Shown here: positions 23,849 through 35,967 of the stretch, piece after piece
Layout of the letters: each line of letters opens with the position of its first letter
Numbering within the stretch: the stretch's first letter is position 1
Made by a program: the position numbers and the translations under genes
From: Budorcas taxicolor
Taxonomy: Eukaryota > Chordata > Mammalia > Artiodactyla > Bovidae
DNA: 64,000 bases
Assembly: GCF_023091745.1 (NCBI RefSeq)
Contig: NC_068915.1
Coordinates: 55,858,001 to 55,922,000 of the forward strand
Direction of reading: 5' to 3'
Notes under the pieces: model-generated
What the model saw: the letters and a program-made list of their open reading frames with translations, nothing else
Databases searched by the model: none
Told to the model about the DNA's origin: nothing

Positions 23849-24145
23849 TTAACATTCATGTCTTGTTCCAGACCTTAGAGGGAATGCTTTCAGCTTTCCA
23901 ACATTGAGCCTGATGTTAGCTGTAGGTTTGTTGTGTATGGCCTTTATTATGTTGAGGTTTGTTCCCTCTATGCCCGCTTTCTGGAGAGTTTTTATCATAA
24001 ATGGGTGCTGAATTTTGTCAAAAACTTTTTCTATATATATTGATATGATCATATGGCTTTTATTCTTCAATTTGTTTATGAGGCATATCCCCTTTATTGA
24101 TTTGTGGGTATTGAAAAATCTCTGCATGCCTGGGATGAATTTCAC
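23849..24145 (-). pseudogene. L1 ORF2 reverse transcriptase fragment
   Basis: The minus strand encodes an L1 RT segment with KLKNKSHMIISIYIEKVFDK and IQHPFMIKTLQKAGIEGTNL. The L1 family normally has an aspartate in the first catalytic box, but here the box reads SIYIE, so that residue is lost. The GTRQGC-like motif reads GTRHEC. The frame lasts 98 codons of an ORF that normally exceeds 1200. It is a dead fragment. Confidence 0.88.
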
Positions 24146-24964
24146 CTCATGGTGTATGATCTTTTTAAATGTATTGTTGGATTCACATTGCTAATATTTT
24201 GTTGAGGATATTTGCATTGATGTTCATCAGTGATACTGGCCTGTAATTTTCTTTTTTGTGATATCATTGTCTCATTTTGGTATTAGGCTAATGGTGACCT
24301 CATAGAATGAGTTTGGAAGTTTTCCTTCCTCTGCCATATTTTGGAACAGTTTCAGGAGGATAGTTGCTAACTCTTCTCTAAATATTTTGTAGAATTTGCC
24401 TGTGAAGCCATCAGGTCCTGTACTTTTGTTTGTTGGGAGTCTTTAATCACAATTTCAGTGATTTTGATTGGTCTGTTCATATTTTCTATTTCTTCCTAGT
24501 TCAGTCTTTGGAGACTGTACTTTTCCAAGAATTTTTCCATTTCTTCCAAATTATCCATTTCATTGGCATATAGTTGCTCATAATGGTCTCTTATGCTCCT
24601 TTGTATTTCTGTGGAGTCAGTTGTAACTTCTCCCTTTTTATTTCTAATTTTACTGATTTGAGTCCTCTCCCTTTTTTTCTTGACTAGTCTGACTAAAGGT
24701 TTATCAAAGTTGTCTTTTTAGAGACCAGCTTTTAGTTTCACTGATCTTTGCAATTGCTTTCTTTGTCTCTGTTTCATTTATTTCTGCTCTAGTCTTAACG
24801 ATATTTTCCTTCTACTAACTTTAGGTTTTGTTTGTTCTTTCTCTAGTTGTTCTAGGTGTAAGGTTAGGTTGTTTATTTAAGATTTTTCTTGTTTCTTGAG
24901 GTACGATTGTATTGCTGTAAGCTTCCCTCCTAGAACTGCTTTTGCTGCATCCCATAGGTTTTGG

Positions 24965-25177
24965 GGCTTAGGGCTTCCATGGTGGCTCAGACAGTAAGAA
25001 TCCGCCTGCAGTGCGAGAGACCTGGGTTCAGTCTCTGGATTGGGAAGATATCCTGGAGGAGGGCATGGCAACCTACTCCAGTATTCTTGCCTGGGGAATC
25101 CCTATGGACAGAAGACCCCAGTGGGCTAAAGTCCATGGGGTCGCAGAGAGTCAGACATGACTAAGCGACAAAGCACG
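24965..25177 (+). mobile_element. Bov-tA type SINE with TSD
   Basis: Plus-strand SINE with head GGGCTTCCATGGTGGCTCAG and tail GAGTCAGACATGACTAAGCG. It is flanked by TAGGTTTTGG at 24955-24964 and 25178-25187 and inserted in the second L1. Confidence 0.93.
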
Positions 25178-25396
25178 TAGGTTTTGGACAGTTGTGCTTT
25201 TATTTTTATTTGTTTCTAGATATTTTTTTAATTTGTTTGATTTCTTCAGTGATCCATCGGTTGTTTAGTAGCATATTGTTTAGCCACTGCATGTTTGTGT
25301 TTTTAATATTTTTCTTATTTCTAGTCTAATCAGTGTTCTGATGAGAGACAATGCTTCATATAATTTCAGTTTTCTTTAATTTATTAAGGCTCATAG

Positions 25397-25431
25397 TGTC
25401 AGACACGACTGAATTGACTTAGCAGCATAAT
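25397..25431 (+). mobile_element. Very short SINE/BovB tail piece
   Basis: About 35 bp matching only the shared SINE/BovB 3' terminus (GTGTCAGACACGACTGAATT) sits within L1 sequence. It is either an extreme 5'-truncated insertion or a conversion relic. Confidence 0.6.
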
Positions 25432-27397
25432 GGTGTCATGAGGTCATTCCTGGAGGGTATCGATGTGCACTTGAGAAGAATGTGCAGTATGGTGCTTTGG
25501 GATGGAGTGCAGAGCCCTTTCTTTTTAGCTTAAATGTTTTTTCTTTTTAGCTTACATAAGTCCCTAACATTTCTTATATGCAAGTTTAATGGTGATAAAC
25601 TCCTTTAGCTTTAGCTTGTATTGAAAACTATTTATCTCTCCTTCAACTCTGAGAGATAATTTTGCCAGGTAGAGTATTCTTGGTTTGAAGGTTTTGTGTG
25701 TGTGTTTTTTTAATATACTATGAACCTCCCCTGTGGTTTCTCAAGTTTCTGTTAAAAAATATTGTCTTATTTTTATTTCCTTGTATATAACAAATTTTTT
25801 TTTCTTGGTGCTCTTCAGATTCTTTTCTTTAACTTTTGAGATTTTAATTATGATGTCTTGGTGTGGGTCCCCAAGGTAGAGAAGGTTTTAGCCACTATTA
25901 CTCAAATAAGTTTTCTGTCCCTTTATCCATCTAATTCTGAACCTCTGATAATGTTATCTAATTCTGAAACTCGAATGATGTGAATGTTCATCCACTTGAT
26001 GTTGTTCCATAAGTTCCTTGACCTGTCTTTACATTTTAAAACTGTTTTCTCTTTGCTGCTCTGAATGAGACCATTGCCCTCTCCTTGAGTTCATTGATCT
26101 TTTCCCCTGGTTCATATAGTCTGCTGTCAAATCCCTGGATTGTATTTTTCAGTTCATCTATTGTATTCTTCAGCTCTATGACTTCTTTTTGTTGTTGATG
26201 ATGTTCATATCATTTTTACTGCTATTATTTGCTCCTCTAATTGATAGTATGATTCCTATATATATTGTATATATACACACACTCACATACACATATGTAT
26301 ATGAACTGAAGTATAAGTGACTTAAAATGTGTTAGTTTCAGGTATACAACACAATGATTTAGTTTTATATATATGTGTATGTATATATATGCACACACAG
26401 ATTCTTTTCCCTTATAGGTTATTACAAAAAATTGAATATAGTTCCTTGTGCTATACAGTAGGTCCTTGTTGGTTATCTGTTTATATATATTAATACTAGT
26501 GTGTGTATGTTAATCTCAAACTCCTAATTTATCCATATCTCACACCTTTCCCTTTTGGTAATGATAAGTTTGTTTTCAGTGTTTACAGTTCTATTTCTAT
26601 TTTGAAAATAAGTTCATTTGTATCATTTTTTAAGATTCCACTTAAGTGATATCATATATTTGTCTTTCTTCATCTGGCTTAGATAATCTCTAGGTCCATA
26701 CATGTTGCCACAGATGGCATTATTTTATTCTTTTTTATGGCTAAGTGATATTCCTGTGCATGTTTGGGTTGTGTGTGTATAATCACATCATCTTTATCCA
26801 TCAGTGGACATTTAGGATGCTTCTGTGTCTTGGTTATTATGAATAGTGCTACTCTGAACATTGGGGGACATGTATATTTTTGAATTAGAGTTTTCTCCAG
26901 ATGTATGCCCAGGACTGAGATTACAGATTCATACAGTAACTATTTTTAGTCTTTTAGGAAACCTCCATTCTATATTCCATAGTGATTACACCAATTTACA
27001 TTTCCACCAATAGTGCAGGAAGATTCCTTTTTCTCCATATCCTCTCCAGCATTTGATATTTGTAGATATTTTGATGATGCCAATCTGACTGGAGTGACAT
27101 TACACCTCAGTTTGGTTTTGATTTGCATTTCCCAAATAGCAATATTGAGCATCTATTCACATTGGCCACTTGTGTGTGTTCTTTGGAGAAGTGTCTATTT
27201 AGGTCTTTTTTCTACTTTTTTAATTGGGTCAATTGATTTTTTTTTATATGGAGCTGTACAAGCTGTATATTTTGAAAATTAATTCCTTGTCAGTCTCATC
27301 ATCTGCAAATATTTTCTCCCATTCCACAGGTTGTCTTTTCATTTTGTTTATGGTTTCCTTTGCTGTATAAAATCTTTTAAGTTTCATTAGGTCCCAT

Positions 27398-27607
27398 CTG
27401 GGGCTTCCCTGGTAGCTCAGATGATAAAGAATCCAGCAACAATGCAGGAGACCCGGGTTTGATCCCTAGATTGGGAAGATCCCCTGAAGAAGGGAATGGC
27501 AACCCACTCCAGTATGCTTGCCTAGAGAGGACAGAGGAGCCTGGTGGGTTACAATCCATGGGGTCGCAAAGAGTCAGACATGACTGAGCAACTACACTTC
27601 AGACTTC
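27398..27607 (+). mobile_element. Bov-tA type SINE with TSD
   Basis: A plus-strand SINE, GGGGCTTCCCTGGTAGCTCA to GAGTCAGACATGACTGAGCA, flanked by AGGTCCCAT at 27389-27397 and 27608-27616. It is nested in ORF2 of the third L1. Confidence 0.95.
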
Positions 27608-28066
27608 AGGTCCCATTTGTTCATTTTTGTTTTCACTTCCATTACTCTAGAAGATGGATTTTAAAAAATACTGCTGAGATTTATGTCAAAAAGTGTTCTG
27701 CCTATGTTTTTTTCTAGGAGTTCTAGAGTATCTCCAGTCTTATATTTAAGTTTATAATAGGTAGTCCATTTTGAGTTTATTTTTCTGTATGGTGTTAGAG
27801 AATGTTATGAATTTCTTTCTTTTACATGTAGCTGGCCAGTATTGCAGCACCAGTTATTGAAGAGTTTGTCTTTTCTCCAATATGTATTCTTGCCTCATGT
27901 GTCATAAATTGATTGACCATAGGTATGTCAGTTTATTTCTGGGCTTTCTATCCTGTTCTATTGATCTCTATGTCTGTTTTTGTTCTAGTACCATACTGTG
28001 TTGATTACTGTATTTTTTTTTTAGAATAGTCTGGAGTTTGATCACCCAATTCGTCCAGCTCCATTT

Positions 28067-28551
28067 TTATTTCTCAAGATTGCTTCGGGTATTTGGAGTG
28101 TTTTGTGTCTCCAAAGAAATTTTAATTTTTTTTTTTTCATTTAGTTCTTTGGAAAATGTCATAGGTAATTTAATACAGACTGTATTGAATCTGTATATTG
28201 CTTTGGGTAGTGTAGTTATTTTGACAATATTGATTTTTTTTCTAATCCAAGAACATGGGATATCTTTCCATCTGTCATCTTTGACTTCTTTTGTTGACAT
28301 TTTATAGTTTTTGGAGTATAGGTTTTTGTCTCCTTAGATGGGTTTTTTTTCCTAGGTATTTTATTCTTTTTTGTTGCAGTGGTAAATGGGATTGTTTCCT
28401 TAATTTCCCCTTCTGAGCTTTCACTGTTAGTGTTTAGAAATGCAAGAGATTTCTGTGAATTAATTTTGTATTCAGCAACTTTACTGAATTCAATGATTAG
28501 CTCTAGTAGTTTTCTGGCAGCATCTTTAGGATTCTCTAGGTGTAGTATCAT
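28067..28551 (-). pseudogene. L1 ORF2 fragments after the RT palm
   Basis: Two overlapping minus-strand frames, 28216-28551 and 28067-28300, encode consecutive L1 ORF2 pieces: ENPKDAARKLLELIIEFSKV, EIKETIPFTTATKKNKI, then DRWKDIPCSWIRKKINIVKI and LPKAIYRF. A frameshift near 28300 separates them. These are standard L1 segments between the catalytic palm and the C-terminal part, and they confirm orientation and order within the third L1. Confidence 0.88.
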
Positions 28552-28755
28552 GTAATCTGAAAATAGTGACAGTTTTACTTCTTTTCCAATTTGAATTTCT
28601 TTTAATTTCCTTTCCTCACTGATTGCTCTGGCTGGGACTTTGAAAACAATGTTGAATAAAAGCAGTGAAAACTGACCTCTTTGTCTTATTCCTGAACTTA
28701 GAGGAAATGCTTTTAGCTTTTCACCACTGAGTATGATGTCAGCTGCAGGTTTGTC

Positions 28756-28904
28756 GTGAAGTGAAGTCGCTCAGTCATGTCCGACTCTTTGCGACCACAT
28801 GGACTGAAGCCAGGCTCAGTCTCCTCCATGGATGTAACTGGGCTCCCCCATCCATGGGATTTTCTAGGCCAGAATACTGGAATAGGTTGCCATTTCCTTC
28901 TCCA
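28756..28904 (-). mobile_element. BOV-A type SINE with TSD
   Basis: A minus-strand SINE beginning with the inverse tail GTGAAGTCGCTCAGTCATGT. AGGTTTGTC at 28747-28755 and 28905-28913 flanks it. It interrupts the L1 RT domain. Confidence 0.92.
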
Positions 28905-29141
28905 AGGTTTGTCATATGTGGCCTTTATTATGTTGAGATATGTACAGTCTATGCCCATTTTCTGGAGAGTTTTGATCACAAAAGGATGATGAATTTTGTC
29001 AAAAGTATTTTCTACATATATTAATATGATCATATGGTTTTTTTCCCTTCAGTTTGTTGATATGATGTGTCACAGTGATTGATATTGAAAAATCCTTGAG
29101 TCCCGACTTAGCAGGATCATATCTGGGACTAGATCCTAGAT

Positions 29142-29419
29142 AGATATGAGCCTGCTAAGTCTCTTCAGTCATGTCCAACTTTGTGTGACCCCATGGATGG
29201 CAGCCTACCAGGCTTCTCCATCCCTGGGATTCTCCAGGCAAGAACACTGGAGTGGGTTGCCATTTCCTTCTCCAATGCATGAAAGTGAAAAGTAAAAGTG
29301 AAATCATTCAGTCATGTCTGACTCTTTGAGACCTCATGGACTGCAGCCTACCAGACTCCTCCTTCCAAGGGATTTTGCAGGCAAGAGTACTGGGGTGGGT
29401 TTCCATTGCCTTCTCCTAT
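29142..29419 (-). mobile_element. BOV-A2 dimeric SINE with TSD
   Basis: Two consecutive minus-strand BOV-A monomers (about 29155-29275 and 29305-29415) joined by a TGAAAGTGAAAAGTAAAAGT-like linker. The repeat GATCCTAGAT lies at 29132-29141 and 29420-29429. Its first 20 bp form an imperfect inverted repeat with 29105-29124. Confidence 0.9.
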
Positions 29420-31110
29420 GATCCTAGATCATATTAATAGTAATAGTCTTATGATCTGTTTAATGTATTGTTGGATTCAGTTATAGTATCTTGTTGAGGA
29501 TTATTTGGTCCATATTTAATCAGTGATATTGGCCTATAATTTTCCTTTTTGTGGTATCTTTGTGTGGTTTTTGTATCAAGGTCGTGATGGCCTCATAGAA
29601 TGAGTTTGGGAGCGTTCCTTCTTGTGCAATTTTTTCTTTTTTTTTTTTTTGAAATAGTTTCAGAAGGATAAGTGTTAACTTTCTCTGAATGTTTGATGGA
29701 ATTTGCCTCTGAAACCATCTGGTCCTGGATTTTTGCTTTTTTTAAATTACAGCTTCAATTTAAGTACTTGTGAATGGTCAGTTCATATTTTCTGTTTTAT
29801 CCTGGTTCAATCTTGGGAGATTATACCTTTTTTTACGAATTTGTCCATTTCTTCCAAGTTGCCCATCTTATTGGCTTGTAGTCTCTTGTGATCCTTTGTA
29901 ATTTTGTAGTGTTGAGTCTAACATCTATCATATATCTGATTTTATCGATTTGGACCATCTTCCTTTTTTTCTTTAAGAGTGTCTCTAAAGGTTTCTCACT
30001 GTGTATCTTTTCAAAGCATTAACTTTTTCATTGTTTTCCTAGACTCTTTCATTTATTTCTGCTCTGATTTTATGATCTTTTTTCCTCCTACTGACTTTAG
30101 GTTTTGTTTAAATCTAATTTTTCTAGTTACTTTATGTGTAAGGTTGGATTTTTCTATTTGAGATTTTTTTTTTTTGTATCCTGATATAATGTTTTATCAG
30201 TATGAGCTTCCCTCATATAACTGCTTTTGCTGCATACTGGACTGTTATGTTTTCATTTTCATTTGTCTCTAGGTTTTCTAAAATCTACTCTTTGGTATTC
30301 AATGATCCATTGGTTTTTTTAGTAGCATATTGTTTAGCCTCCAGATGTTTGTGCTTTGGGCATTTTTTTTTTTTTTTTTCTTGTGGTTGATCCATTCTGC
30401 CAGGCTGTCTTTTGGTTAGAGCATTTAATCTATTTACATTTAAGGTGTAATTATCAATACATATATTCTTATTGCCATTTTATTAATTGTTTTTAGATTT
30501 GCTTTAATAGTTTTTTATTTTCTTATTATTCTCTTGTGATTTGAGGACTTTAGTGTTATATGGAATCATTTCTCTTTTTTGTGTGCATATCCCTTTTAGA
30601 TTTTTGTTTTGTGGTTACTAGGAGATTTAACATAGCAGTCTGTATAATATACAGGGTTGTTTTAGGTTGCTGGTCTCTTAATTTTAAATGCACTTGAAAT
30701 ATTCTGCATTTGTACTCTCCAGCTCTCAAAATAACTGGTTCTGAGATATCTGTATGTGAATGGTTTCCTTTCTTTACTGTATAGTTCCTTTACCTGTGAG
30801 CATTCCCATTTCATAATTTTCTTGTTTCTAGTTGTAGCATTTTGTTTTCTGCTTAGAGAAGTTTCTTTAGCATTTGCTGCAAGGCTGGTCTGGTATGTTA
30901 AATTCTCTTAGCTTTTGCTTGTCTGTAAAGCTCTTTATTTCTCCATCAAATCCAAATAAGATCCTTGCTGGGTACACTATTCTTAGTTGTGGGTTCTTCC
31001 CTTGCATCATAGTAAATATAAATGACACTTCATTTCTGACATATAGAGATTATACAGAAAAATCAGCTGATACACATGTAGGAATTCCCATATATCTTAT
31101 TCGTTTTCCC

Positions 31111-31347
31111 TTATTTCTTTTGATATTCCTTTTTGCCAACTTGATTACTGTTAGTCCTGCCTGGACCTCTCTGTGCTTCCTGCACTTTGGTGACTGTTTT
31201 CTTTCTCATGTTAGAGAAGTTTTCAACTATTATCTCTTCAAATATTTTCTCAGGCTCTTTTTTTTTTCTCCTTCTGAGACACTGATATTGTGAATATTGG
31301 TGCATTTGGCCTTGTCCCAAATGTCTCTTAACCTGTCCGCATTTCAT
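31111..31347 (-). pseudogene. L1 ORF1p fragment
   Basis: The minus strand encodes KIFEEIIVENFSNMRKKTVT followed by KVQEAQRGPGR, which matches the conserved part of L1 ORF1p (the RNA-binding chaperone) that precedes its C-terminal domain. Only 78 codons are open. It lies 5' of ORF2 in the third L1, as expected for the element. Confidence 0.85.
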
Positions 31348-32065
31348 TCTTTTCTCTTTATTCTGTTCTGTGGGAGTGATTTTTCACCCCCTCTGTCTTC
31401 CAGTTCACTTATCCATCCTTTTACCTCTTTTATTCTGCTGTTGATTCCTTCTAAGTATATTTTTTCATTTCAGTTATTGTGTTCTTCTGTGTTGTTCTTT
31501 ATATTTTCTAATTCCTTATTAAAATTTTCTTATAATTCCTCACTCTGGGCATCCATTCTTTTCTGCATTCTTGAATCATCTTTATGATCATTATGTTGAA
31601 CTCTTTTTTGGGTAGATTGCCCCTATTTCTGCATCACTTAGTTGTTCTTCTTGTGTTTTATCTTGTCCCTTGATCTGGAAGAAACATATTCCTCTGCCAT
31701 CTCATTTTTTAAAAATTTCTAATGATGTTGCTATGTTTGTAGTAAGTTTATTATTTTTATCAAGTTGGAGATGTGGCCCTTTGTAGGGGATAGCTTTCAT
31801 CATCCAGTGGCCAAGGACCAGCTCGTCCCCATGTAGGTTCTGACCTGTGTTTGCAGACTGTTCCACAGGCTGTAGGATTCTAGGTTTCTTGCTTCTGTTG
31901 TCTTCTCTGTGGTGGGTGAGACTGGTCTAGAGGTTTGTGCAGGCTTACTGGTAGCAGGGGCTGGTACCTGTTGACTGGTGAGTGGAATTACGTCTTGGTC
32001 TTCTGATGGGCATTACTATGTCAAGAGGTATGTCTAGAGGTGGCTGTGCGGTCAGAAAGTCCTTA

Positions 32066-32384
32066 GACAGCCCGTCTGCGATGAGTGGGCTGTGTTAGAC
32101 AGCCCGTCTGCGATGAGTGGGCTGTGTTAGACAGCCCGTCTGCGATGAGTGGGCTGTGTTAGACAGCCCGTCTGCGATGAGTGGGCTGTGTTAGACAGCC
32201 CGTCTGCGATGAGTGGGCTGTGTTAGACAGCCCGTCTGCGATGAGTGGGCTGTGTTAGACAGCCCGTCTGCGATGAGTGGGCTGTGTTAGACAGCCCGTC
32301 TGCGATGAGTGGGCTGTGTTAGACAGCCCGTCTGCGATGAGTGGGCTGTGTTAGACAGCCCGTCTGCGATGAGTGGGCTGTGTT
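32066..32384. repeat. Ten perfect 32 bp tandem repeats in an L1 5' UTR
   Basis: Units begin at 32066, 32098, 32130 and so on to 32354, every 32 bp. I see no mismatch between units; the last is one base short. Each unit contains ACAGCCC and its reverse complement GGGCTGT around a 13-base spacer (GTCTGCGATGAGT), plus two CpG sites. The array lies in the 5' UTR of the third L1. The period is not a multiple of three, so frames across it are artefacts. Confidence 0.98.
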
Positions 32385-32952
32385 CCTGTCCTGTTGGTAG
32401 CTTAGCCTGAGGTATGCCAGCATTGAAGCCTTCAGGCTGTTGGGTGAGGCCAGGTCTTCGTGCTAATGACCCAAGCAAGGGTCTTGGTGTCTAGCTCTGC
32501 TGTGACCCCTACCTCTTCTCCCAAGGAGAGCCACTGCCACCCGTATCTCCCCAGGAGATCCTCCGAGATCAGCAGGTAGGTTAGGTCCAGACTTCTATGA
32601 AGTCACAACTTTTTGCCTGGTTATGAGAGACTCTATGTGCACACTTAAAGAATAGAATCTCTGTTTTCCCCTGTCTTGTGGAGCTCCTGTGATCATGGCT
32701 CACTGGCCTTCACAGTAAAATGCTCTGGGGGCTCCTCCTCCCAATGCCAGACTCCTAGGCTGGGGAATGTTACTTGGGCTCAGAGCTCCCACTCCTGTGG
32801 GAAAACTTCTGTGATGTATTATTCTCTAGTTTGTGGATTATCCATCTGGGCGGTATGGGATTTGATTATATGATGAGTGTGCCCTTCCTACTGTCTCATT
32901 GTGTCTTCTTCTTTATGGCTTTGGATGTAGAATATCCTTTTTGGTAGGTTGC

Positions 32953-33165
32953 AGGCTTCCCAGAGGGTACTAATGGTAAAGAATCCACCTGCCAAAGCAA
33001 GAGATGCAGGTTCAGTCCCTAGTTGATAAGATCCCCTGAAGTAGGAAATGGCAACCCACTCCAGCATTATTTCTTACACTCCAGCATCCATTCCATGGAC
33101 AGAGGAGCCTGGCAGGCTGTAGTCCATGGGGTGCAAAAAGTAAGACATGACTGAGCACACACACA
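32953..33165 (+). mobile_element. Bov-tA type SINE
   Basis: A plus-strand SINE with head GGCTTCCCAGAGGGTACTAA and tail TAAGACATGACTGAGCACAC, then a short CA run. A small internal duplication around CACTCCAGCAT occurs at 33056-33086. It is nested in the 5' UTR of the third L1. Confidence 0.88.
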
Positions 33166-33285
33166 GTCTTTTTTATTGATGATTTTTCAGTAGTTTGTTG
33201 TGATTTTGGTGTGTTTGTGAGAAGAGGTGAGCTCAAGGTCATTCTAATCCACCACTTGTCTCCAGTCCCCAGCTCTGTGACTTCT

Positions 33286-33652
33286 ATTTCAGTTCAGTTC
33301 AGTTGCTCAGTCATGTCTGACTCTTCACGACCCCATGAATCTCAGCACGCCAGGCCTCCCTGTCCATCACCATCTCCCGGAGTTCACTCAGACTCATGTC
33401 CATCGAGTCGGTGATGCCATCCAGCCATCTCATCCTCTGTCATTCCCTTCTTCTCCTGCCCCCAATCCCTCCCAGCATCAGAGTCTTTTCCAATGAGTCA
33501 ACTCTTCACATGAGGTGGCCAAAGTACTGGAGTTTCAGCTTTAGCATCATTCCTTCCAAAGAAATCCCAGGGCTGATCTCCATTCAGAATGGACTGGTTG
33601 GATCTCCTTGCAGTCCAAGGGACTTTCAAGAGTCTTTTCCAACACCACAGTT
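33286..33652 (-). mobile_element. BovB 3' fragment
   Basis: A minus-strand BovB terminus from a repeated TCAGT tail to a 5' truncation in the FELWCWRRLLR region. It inserted directly at the right-hand TSD of the third L1. Ancient-L1 5' sequence resumes at about 33653. Confidence 0.9.
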
Positions 33653-33954
33653 AAAAGTGGTACTTGTTAAATATTTTCTATCTCTTATTGAAGTTCTCAG
33701 TGTGTTCATACTTTTCCTGAGTTCTATCAGCATCTTTATGACCATTACTTTGAACTCTTTTATCAGGTAATATACCTACCTCCATTTCATTGAAGTCTCA
33801 TTCTAAGATTTTATTTTGTTTTTCATTTGGAACATATATCTCTGTTTCTTCATATTGGTAAACTCTTTGTGTTGGTTTCTATGCATCAGATAAACAGCTA
33901 CCTCTCCCAGTCATGAAAGAGTAGCCTTGTATAGGAGATGAAATTTATCTTTTA

Positions 33955-35326
33955 GCTCAGATTAGTTGCTCAGTCATGTCTGACTCTCTGCGACCTCATG
34001 GACTGAAGCACGCCAGGCTTCCCTGTCCATCACCAACTCCCTGGAGCCTACTGAAATTCATGTCCATCGAGTCAGAGATGCTATCCAAACTCTCATCTTT
34101 GCCATCCCCTTCTCCTACCTTCAATCTTTCCCAGCATCAGGGTCTTTTCCAAGGAGTCGGTTCTTCACATCAGGTGGCCAAAGTATTGGAGTTTCAGCTT
34201 TAACATCAGTCCTTCCAATGAATAATCAGGACTAATTTCCCTTGGGATGGGCTGATTAGATCTCCTTGCTGTCCAAGGAACTCTCAAGAGTCTTCTCCAA
34301 CACCACAGTTCAAAAGCATCAATTCTTTGGCACTCAGCTTCCTTTATAGTCCAACTCTCATATCCATACATGACTACTGAAAAACCATAGCTTTGACTAG
34401 ACGGACCTTTGTTGGTAAAGTAATATCTCTGCTTTTTAATATGCTGTCTAGCTTTTGTTCATAGATTTTCTTCCAAGAAATAAGCATCTTTTAATTTCAT
34501 GTCTGCAGTCACCATCTGCAGTGATTTTGGAGCCCCCCAAAATAAAGCCTGACACTGTTTCCACTGATGCCCCATCTATTTGCCATGAAGTGATGGGACC
34601 GGATGCCATGATCTTGGTTTTCTGAATGTTGAGCTTTAAGCCAAGTTTTTCACTCTCTTCTTTCACTTTCATCAAGAGGCTCTTTAGTTCTTCTTCATTT
34701 TCTTCCATAAGGGTGGTGTCATCTACATCTCTGAGGTTATTGATATTTCTCCCAGCAATCTTGATTCCAGCTTGTGCTTCATCCAGCCCAGCATTTTGTA
34801 TGATGTGCTTTGCATATAAGTTAAATAAGCATGGTGACAGTATACAGCCTTGACATACTCCTTTCCTGATTTGGAATCAGTCCATTGTTCCATGTCTAGT
34901 TGTAACTGTTGCTTCCTGACCTGCATACAGATTTCTCAGGAGGCAGGTCAGGTGGTCTGGTATTCCCATCTCTTGAAGAATTTTCCACAGTGTGTTGTGA
35001 TCTACACAGTCAAAAGCTTTGGTGTAGGCAATAAAGCAAAAGTGGGTGTTTTTCTGGAACACTTTTCAATGATCCAACGGATGTTGGCAATTTGATCTCT
35101 GGCTCCTCTTCTAAAACCAGCTTGAATATCTGGAAGTTCACCGTTCATGTACTATTGAAGTCTGGCTTGGAGAATTTTGAGAATTACTTTGCTAGAGTGT
35201 GAGATGGGTGCAATTGTGTGGTAGTTTGAGCATTCTTTAACATTGCCTTTCTTTGAGATGGGCATGAAAACTGATCTTTTCCAGTCCTCCAGTCTTGTGG
35301 CCCCTGCTGAGTTTTCCAGATTTTTC
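33955..35326 (-). mobile_element. BovB LINE, minus strand, RT part
   Basis: The 3' end is near 33955 and the 5' truncation near 35326 (within the WPQDW region). Frames of 68, 86 and 67 codons remain on the minus strand. The YADD region at about 34720 is damaged by a base change and a frame change. It is more diverged than the 8.2 kb copy and lies in the 5' UTR of the ancient L1. Confidence 0.93.
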
Positions 35327-35872
35327 CTGCCCTAACTCTTTATTTTCTCTCAGCCGTTTTTTGATTATCCAGGCAGCCCATTTTTTTAAATTTATGTTTT
35401 AATTGATAATTGCTTTACAGAATTTTGTTGGCTTCTGCCAAATATCAACATGAATCAGCCATAGGTGGACACATGTCCTGTCCCTCTGGCATCTCCCTCC
35501 CTATTCCACCCCTCTAGGCTTTTACAGAGCCCCTGTTTGAATTTCCTGAGTCATACAGCAAATTCCCATTGGCTATATATTTTACATATGCTAATATGTT
35601 TCCATGTTACTCTCTCCACACATCTCACTGTCTCCTTCCTACCCACCCCTGCTCCATATCCATAAGTCTCTTCTGTATGTCTCTATGTCTGTGTCTCCAT
35701 TGCTTCCCTGCAAATAATTTTATCAGTACCATCTTTCTAGATTTCTTATATATGCATTAGTATATGATATTTATCTTTCTGACTTACTTTACTCTGTAAT
35801 AGGCTCTGGATTCATTCACCACATTAGAACTGACTCAAATGTGTCCCTTTTTATGGTTGAGTAGTATTCCAT

Positions 35873-35915
<43 letters not shown>

Positions 35916-35967
35916 GTGTGTATATATATATATATACACATATACATATACATATATATATATATCA
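35873..35967. repeat. TA/TG microsatellite inside L1 ORF2
   Basis: An alternating (TA)n(TG)n(TA)n tract of about 95 bp. On the minus strand it lies in the L1 ORF2 C-terminus, between TDEWRSCD and NGILLNHKK, and is read through as alternating Tyr, Val, Ile, His and Thr codons. Confidence 0.95.

Larger units (their letters stand above)
22876..25515 (-). mobile_element. Second L1, 5'-truncated, nested in the ancient L1
   Basis: The sequence begins with the inverse of a ruminant L1 3' UTR (TTGGTTACCTATTTT at 23039-23053) and runs through the ORF2 C-terminus and RT to a truncation near 25515. An 11 bp repeat CCTTTCTTTTT at 22865-22875 and 25516-25526 bounds it. ORF2 is broken by stops. A plus-strand SINE and a 35 bp SINE-tail piece are nested in it. 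Host L1 sequence continues in register on both sides. Confidence 0.83.
26187..33269 (-). mobile_element. Third L1, essentially full length
   Basis: Left to right it shows the inverse of a 3' UTR (26187-26680), ORF2 (about 26680-30880), ORF1 (about 31100-31600) and a 5' UTR ending at 33269 (GAGGTGAGCTCAAGGTC, the inverse of a ruminant L1 start). A 16 bp target repeat with one mismatch flanks it: CAGCTCTATGACTTCT at 26171-26186 and CAGCTCTGTGACTTCT at 33270-33285. Net of four SINEs it is about 6.2 kb. Both ORFs carry stops. The 5' UTR holds a perfect 32 bp tandem array. Confidence 0.85.

Noticed and set aside
30874..31293. 139-codon plus-strand frame
   Set aside because: Antisense of the L1 ORF1 region; the minus strand carries the recognisable ORF1p peptide.
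32066..32384. CRISPR-like array of 32 bp palindromic repeats
   Set aside because: Repeats are contiguous with no spacers, lie inside a mammalian L1 5' UTR and have no cas genes. It is a minisatellite.
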